A DNA stretch of 7,450 nucleotides. It comes from Marinospirillum sp. Lineage in GTDB: Bacteria > Pseudomonadota > Gammaproteobacteria > Pseudomonadales > Halomonadaceae. Within the stretch, counting starts at the first letter, position 1. Every line of letters starts with the position of its first letter. Positions 5,727 to 7,450 of this stretch are shown piece after piece. The stretch is taken from contig SKOQ01000072.1 of assembly GCA_007119985.1 (NCBI GenBank), forward strand, positions 1 to 7,450, given 5' to 3'. Made by a program: the position numbers and the translations under genes. Under the pieces are notes generated by a model. It was given only the letters and a program-made list of their open reading frames with translations, made no database searches and was not told the DNA's origin.

Positions 5727-6497
5727 TTAAGGCCACAGTAGGGCAGAGGAGGCAAAATGGGCGCGTAAGCCGTGTTCGCCAGCCTGCTGCCAAAAGGTTG
5801 CTTTATGTTGAGCTGAGGTGCGCAGCTGGATCAGAGATGGGCCGGTATACAGCGTCGGTAAGGGTGGCCATGGAGCCGCAGGCTCAGTCAAAAGCTGAGT
5901 CACTCTTGGACCTAGCGCGAGCAATCCAACAATCGGGTGCTGCTGGTATTGCGCCCCCGTCAAAAAGGTACGCAAGCTGGTGATCAGATCCAGCTCACTG
6001 CCAGCAGCCAGCTGAGCACGCGGCCAGCTGAAGAGTTTTTGTGAGACCAGCCCAACACCTTGCGGAGCCAGTGCTCGCACCAGATTCTGGGTCAGCTGGA
6101 TATCGCCTTGATTTAAAGGGGCATCCAGCTCCAGAACCAGTTGCCAGCCATTGGCGAGCAGCCAGACATCGGCTTGCAAGGGCAGGGCGGTGGCCACCGC
6201 GGCCGGCTCGGTTGGTGGTGTTGGCGTCGCAGAGGGGGGCGCCATCTCTTCGATTGGATGGGGTGCCTGAGCCGCTGGCTGTTGTTCGAGGGCCGGTGCC
6301 GACTTCGGTGGCGTAGAGCGCTCCAGTGCGGTGGTGGCTTCAAGCAGGCGTTCTTTACGGCTAGGTTGCGGCTGCGGCAAAACCCAGTCACAAGATGTGC
6401 TGGGTGCGGCGCCTGGCAGTTGGTAACGCGGCACCCACAGTGGAATGCCGAGTCGTTGCAAGTAGACCGCGCGTTGCTGAGTGGTGCTGAGGTTCAA
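5727..6497 (-). CDS. holD: Probable DNA polymerase III psi subunit (HolD-like) with long disordered insert
   Basis: I base this 256-residue assignment on local similarity and gene order, not a full alignment. Residues 8-24 (QRAVYLQRLGIPLWVPR) resemble the N-terminal peptide of E. coli psi (LQQLGITQWSLRR), which docks on the clamp-loader collar; Trp21 matches its tryptophan. The C-terminal part includes a Trp-Gln-Gln (236-238) in a helix resembling the psi C-terminus (LRANPTARAALWQQI). The gene directly precedes rimI, as holD does in E. coli. Psi links HolC (chi), and through it SSB, to the DnaX clamp loader. Residues about 41-108 are Pro/Ala/Thr/Glu-rich low-complexity sequence, which makes the protein nearly twice the E. 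coli length of 137. The TTG start overlaps the leuA stop as TTGA, with AGGGGAG (6504-6510) 6 bases upstream, implying translational coupling. The alternative is an uncharacterised protein of conserved position. Confidence 0.6.
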   Translation of the reverse strand: MNLSTTQQRAVYLQRLGIPLWVPRYQLPGAAPSTSCDWVLPQPQPSRKERLLEATTALERSTPPKSAPALEQQPAAQAPHPIEEMAPPSATPTPPTEPAAVATALPLQADVWLLANGWQLVLELDAPLNQGDIQLTQNLVRALAPQGVGLVSQKLFSWPRAQLAAGSELDLITSLRTFLTGAQYQQHPIVGLLALGPRVTQLLTEPAAPWPPLPTLYTGPSLIQLRTSAQHKATFWQQAGEHGLRAHFASSALLWP

Positions 6498-7450
6498 ATG
6501 CCGCTCCCCTGTGGGTGGGTGCGCTCTAGCTTAGATTTCAAGCCATTCAATGCATGAACATAGGCCTTCGCTGAGGCAATAACGATATCCGTATCTGCGC
6601 CTAAGCCGTTCACTAAACGTCCTGCATGGGCTAAACGCACCGTGACTTCACCTTGGGAGTCCGTGCCTGAGGTAATCGCATTCACTGAATAGAGTTCAAG
6701 GCTGGCACCACTATTGACCTGGCTTTCGATCGCTTTGAACACCGCATCCACTGGACCCGAACCACTGGCTTGTGCGCGGATTTCTTGCCCTTCTACCATC
6801 AATACGACCTCTGCGACGGGAACTTCTCCTGTCTTAGATTGGACTTCCAGTGCGACGAGCTGAATAGTCTCGCTGGCTTCATGAGTGCGACTCTCACTGA
6901 CGAGAGCGTGCAGATCCTCGTCGTAGATATCGTGTTTTTTATCGGCCAGTTGCTTAAACAACAAGAAGGCGTGGTTGAGCTCTTGCTCGGTGGCGAAGGT
7001 GATGCCCAAATCCTGCAGGCGAGAACGGAAGGCATTGCGACCCGAATGCTTGCCCAGCACGATGGCGTTGGTATGCCAGCCAACATCCTCGGCCTTCATG
7101 ATTTCATAGGTTTCTCGGTGTTTGAGCACGCCGTCCTGATGAATGCCCGATTCATGCGCAAAGGCATTCTTGCCGACGATGGCTTTATTGGGCTGAACGG
7201 CAAAGCCTGTAATCGTTGAGACCAAGCGCGAGGTAGGCACCAGATGCACAGGATCGATACCGGTGGTAACCGAGAAAACATCTGGGCGGGTTCGCACCGC
7301 CATGACGATTTCCTCTAATGAGGCATTCCCTGCGCGTTCTCCAAGACCATTAATAGTGCATTCCACCTGCCGCGCTCCTGCCTGCACCGCCGCCAGAGAG
7401 TTGGCGACCGCCAGCCCCAGATCATTGTGGCAGTGGACAGAGAAGATCGC
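6494..7450 (-). CDS. leuA: LeuA: 2-isopropylmalate synthase, C-terminal part (5' end outside window)
   Basis: The enzyme condenses acetyl-CoA with 2-oxoisovalerate, the committed step of leucine synthesis, and is usually feedback-inhibited by leucine. The frame is open to the window edge and gives about 318 of an expected ~515 residues. Visible catalytic-domain features include the metal-binding HCHND (7421-7435), NGLGERAGNASLEE, GKNAFAHESGIHQDG and VLGKHSGRNAF, all typical of the leuA type 1 family. The C-terminal regulatory (leucine-binding) domain follows, with the SGSGPVDAVFKAI motif and a SVNAITSGTDSQGEV stretch. The protein ends HPQGSGI. The stop TGA overlaps the TTG of the next gene by 4 bases in TTGA. 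A GTG within the gene (7387) is only an internal valine codon, since the LeuA reading continues upstream of it. Confidence 0.96.
   Translation of the reverse strand, partial: AIFSVHCHNDLGLAVANSLAAVQAGARQVECTINGLGERAGNASLEEIVMAVRTRPDVFSVTTGIDPVHLVPTSRLVSTITGFAVQPNKAIVGKNAFAHESGIHQDGVLKHRETYEIMKAEDVGWHTNAIVLGKHSGRNAFRSRLQDLGITFATEQELNHAFLLFKQLADKKHDIYDEDLHALVSESRTHEASETIQLVALEVQSKTGEVPVAEVVLMVEGQEIRAQASGSGPVDAVFKAIESQVNSGASLELYSVNAITSGTDSQGEVTVRLAHAGRLVNGLGADTDIVIASAKAYVHALNGLKSKLERTHPQGSGI
6504..6510 (-). promoter_or_regulatory. Ribosome binding site of holD inside the leuA 3' end
   Basis: On the minus strand AGGGGAG lies within the last leuA codons, 6 bases before the TTG start at 6497. It decides this start and supports termination-reinitiation coupling with leuA. 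Confidence 0.6.

Noticed and set aside
6141..6557. 138-codon plus-strand open frame rich in Arg, Gly and Trp
   Set aside because: It is antisense to the holD-like gene's GC-rich Pro/Ala insert, and its composition is what that antisense strand would give.
6770..7219. 149-codon plus-strand open frame
   Set aside because: It is antisense to strongly conserved LeuA sequence, has no recognisable domain and no convincing ribosome binding site.
1..7450. Search for CRISPR repeats, insertion sequence ends, tRNA or rRNA genes
   Set aside because: No spaced direct repeats, transposase fragments, terminal inverted repeats or cloverleaf-like sequences were seen by eye.

Overview
The window looks like a chromosomal segment of a gammaproteobacterium of moderate GC content, most likely from the Oceanospirillales/Pseudomonadales side of the class. 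The evidence is a FabY-type ketoacyl synthase (known from Pseudomonas and relatives), an E. coli-like ZapB, a leuA-type 2-isopropylmalate synthase, and a holD-like/rimI gene pair in the same order as in E. coli. Genus is not determinable from what I can see. No RNA genes, insertion sequences, phage genes or CRISPR arrays are visible.

Layout. Positions 1-54 may hold the 3' tail of an upstream gene, and this stretch also contains a sigma-54-like promoter match. Positions 78-2702 (+) encode a large MalT-type (LAL/STAND) LuxR-family ATP-binding transcriptional regulator. After a 109-bp gap with palindromes and an extended -10 element, 2812-4734 (+) encodes FabY, the ketoacyl synthase that starts fatty acid synthesis. 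A 152-bp gap with two stem-loops leads into zapB (4887-5132, +), a small coiled-coil cell-division protein. A perfect 10-bp hairpin (5142-5176) separates zapB from a convergent minus-strand operon. Read in its own direction, that operon is leuA (3' part only, cut by the window edge at 7450), a holD-like gene (6497-5727) overlapping leuA by 4 bases, and rimI (5702-5199) 24 bases further on.

How the genes relate. The plus-strand genes combine a signal-responsive activator of unknown ligand, fatty acid initiation and division-ring assembly. The minus-strand operon couples leucine biosynthesis to a clamp-loader subunit and a ribosomal-protein acetyltransferase. Most of this is core housekeeping. 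The points worth a second look are regulatory: a 12-bp palindromic sequence found both upstream of and inside fabY, the sigma-54-like site before the regulator, the leuA/holD overlap, and the long Pro/Ala-rich insert in the psi-like protein. I do not see a clearly novel multi-gene system.
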